Below are positions 6,696 through 7,195 of a DNA stretch of 7,195 bases, piece by piece; within the stretch, counting starts at the first letter, position 1; each line of letters opens with the position of its first letter. The position numbers and the translations under genes were made by a program. Below the pieces are notes generated by a model. That model saw only the letters and a program-made list of their open reading frames with translations. It was not told the origin of the DNA and did not search any database. Source of the DNA: Nitrospirota bacterium (GTDB lineage: Bacteria > Nitrospirota > Nitrospiria > Nitrospirales > UBA8639); NCBI GenBank assembly GCA_020348185.1, contig CP070743.1:225726-232920 (forward strand). The letters run 5' to 3'.

Positions 6696-6783
6696 AGGTT
6701 GGGTTTCGGGTTTTGGACGTGGCTAACCTATATGAAAAAAATAAATGCCTGAAACCATTTTAAGAAAAAGGGGGCGGGTTATC

Positions 6784-7195
6784 ATGAACAAAACAATAAT
6801 TTTTCGAGGGCGATTAGGAGGCTTTTGGCTTGTGGTAGGGTTGGCAGTGGGACTGGCCGCCTGTGCCGGGCCTCCGACCTGGGTGGAGGAAGGCTCTGGA
6901 GCGTACAACAAAGATGGGGACAGGGCCATTTATGGGGTTGGGTCGATTGTGGGAGTCAAGAATGAACCCCTCGCCTGGGACGCGGCCGAAAACCGCGCTC
7001 GTGCCGAAATTGCGAAAAATGTCGAAACCTACACGGCCTATCTCATGAGGGATTATGCCGCTTCGACGAATGCTGGGGACTTTTCGAAATCCACGGAAGA
7101 ACAACTTGTGGAGCGTGCCGTTAAGACCTTTAGTGCCACGACCCTGAGGGGGGTGCGGCCGATTGATCGCTACAAGGACGAAGATACATACACGT
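6784..7195 (+). CDS. LPP20-like outer-membrane lipoprotein, 3'-truncated by window edge
   Basis: The frame is open from ATG 6784 to the end of the window (137 residues visible). The N-terminus has basic residues (K3, R8, R10), a hydrophobic stretch (about 12-26) and a lipobox LAAC with the lipidated cysteine at C27. The +2 residue is Ala, which favours outer-membrane sorting rather than retention in the inner membrane. The mature part begins PPTWVEE, followed by YGVGS (50-54) and an alanine/arginine-rich helix AWDAAENRARAEIAKNVETYTA (about 64-85). That pattern is typical of LPP20-type lipoproteins, whose function is poorly known. A G-rich stretch (6770-6778) can serve as ribosome site. The gene diverges from the cyclase and probably has its own promoter. 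Lipoprotein nature is firm; the family is likely. Confidence 0.8.
   Translation, partial: MNKTIIFRGRLGGFWLVVGLAVGLAACAGPPTWVEEGSGAYNKDGDRAIYGVGSIVGVKNEPLAWDAAENRARAEIAKNVETYTAYLMRDYAASTNAGDFSKSTEEQLVERAVKTFSATTLRGVRPIDRYKDEDTYT

Larger units (their letters stand above)
6380..6783. other. Divergent intergenic region with no supported gene
   Basis: About 400 bases between the divergent cyclase and lipoprotein genes. No coding stretch here resembles a protein family; only very short reading frames occur. It holds candidate cyclase promoter elements and a palindrome (6453-6493), a REP-like inverted repeat (6604-6649) and a TATAAT box upstream of the lipoprotein gene (6690-6695), described separately. 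Confidence 0.6.

Noticed and set aside
1..7195. tRNA, rRNA, CRISPR, insertion sequence or toxin-antitoxin features
   Set aside because: No cloverleaf-like sequences, regular spaced repeats, transposase motifs or small toxin-like genes were seen on either strand.

Overview
This is a bacterial chromosomal window with roughly balanced base composition and tightly packed genes. It has four complete genes and two that run off the edges. Nothing points to a phage, plasmid, transposon or CRISPR locus. The mix of genes (a GCS2-family ligase, a BCCT transporter, a tandem universal stress protein, a HAMP-type adenylate cyclase and an LPP20-like lipoprotein) together with a CCCCCTTTG/CAAAGGGGG spacer palindrome would fit an environmental Gram-negative such as a Nitrospira-like bacterium. 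That placement is an impression from gene style and is low confidence.

Layout, left to right. (1) Positions 2-1114 (+) hold the 3' part of a GCS2-type glutamate/carboxylate-amine ligase. It overlaps, through a GTGA stop/start, (2) a zinc-dependent AstE/AspA-family deacylase at 1111-2166 (+). (3) After an 84-nt spacer comes a BCCT-family (betaine/choline/carnitine) transporter at 2251-3792 (+). (4) A two-domain universal stress protein with two intact ATP-binding motifs follows at 3901-4815 (+). (5) A small hairpin in the 84-nt convergent spacer precedes a membrane-anchored HAMP + class III adenylate cyclase at 4900-6315 (-), which probably starts further upstream than its first canonical start codon. 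(6) A spacer of about 470 nt has no convincing gene; it contains possible cyclase promoter elements, a palindrome, a REP/MITE-like inverted repeat and a TATAAT box. (7) The window ends inside an outer-membrane lipoprotein gene of LPP20 type, from 6784 (+).

Working together: the ligase and deacylase look translationally coupled and probably act on the same or linked amide-bonded metabolites, but the substrates cannot be read from the sequence. The compatible-solute transporter and the UspA-type protein suggest a stress/osmoadaptation theme for the plus-strand block. The convergent cyclase would add cAMP signalling in response to a periplasmic or membrane cue. A functional link between the plus-strand block and the cyclase is only inference.
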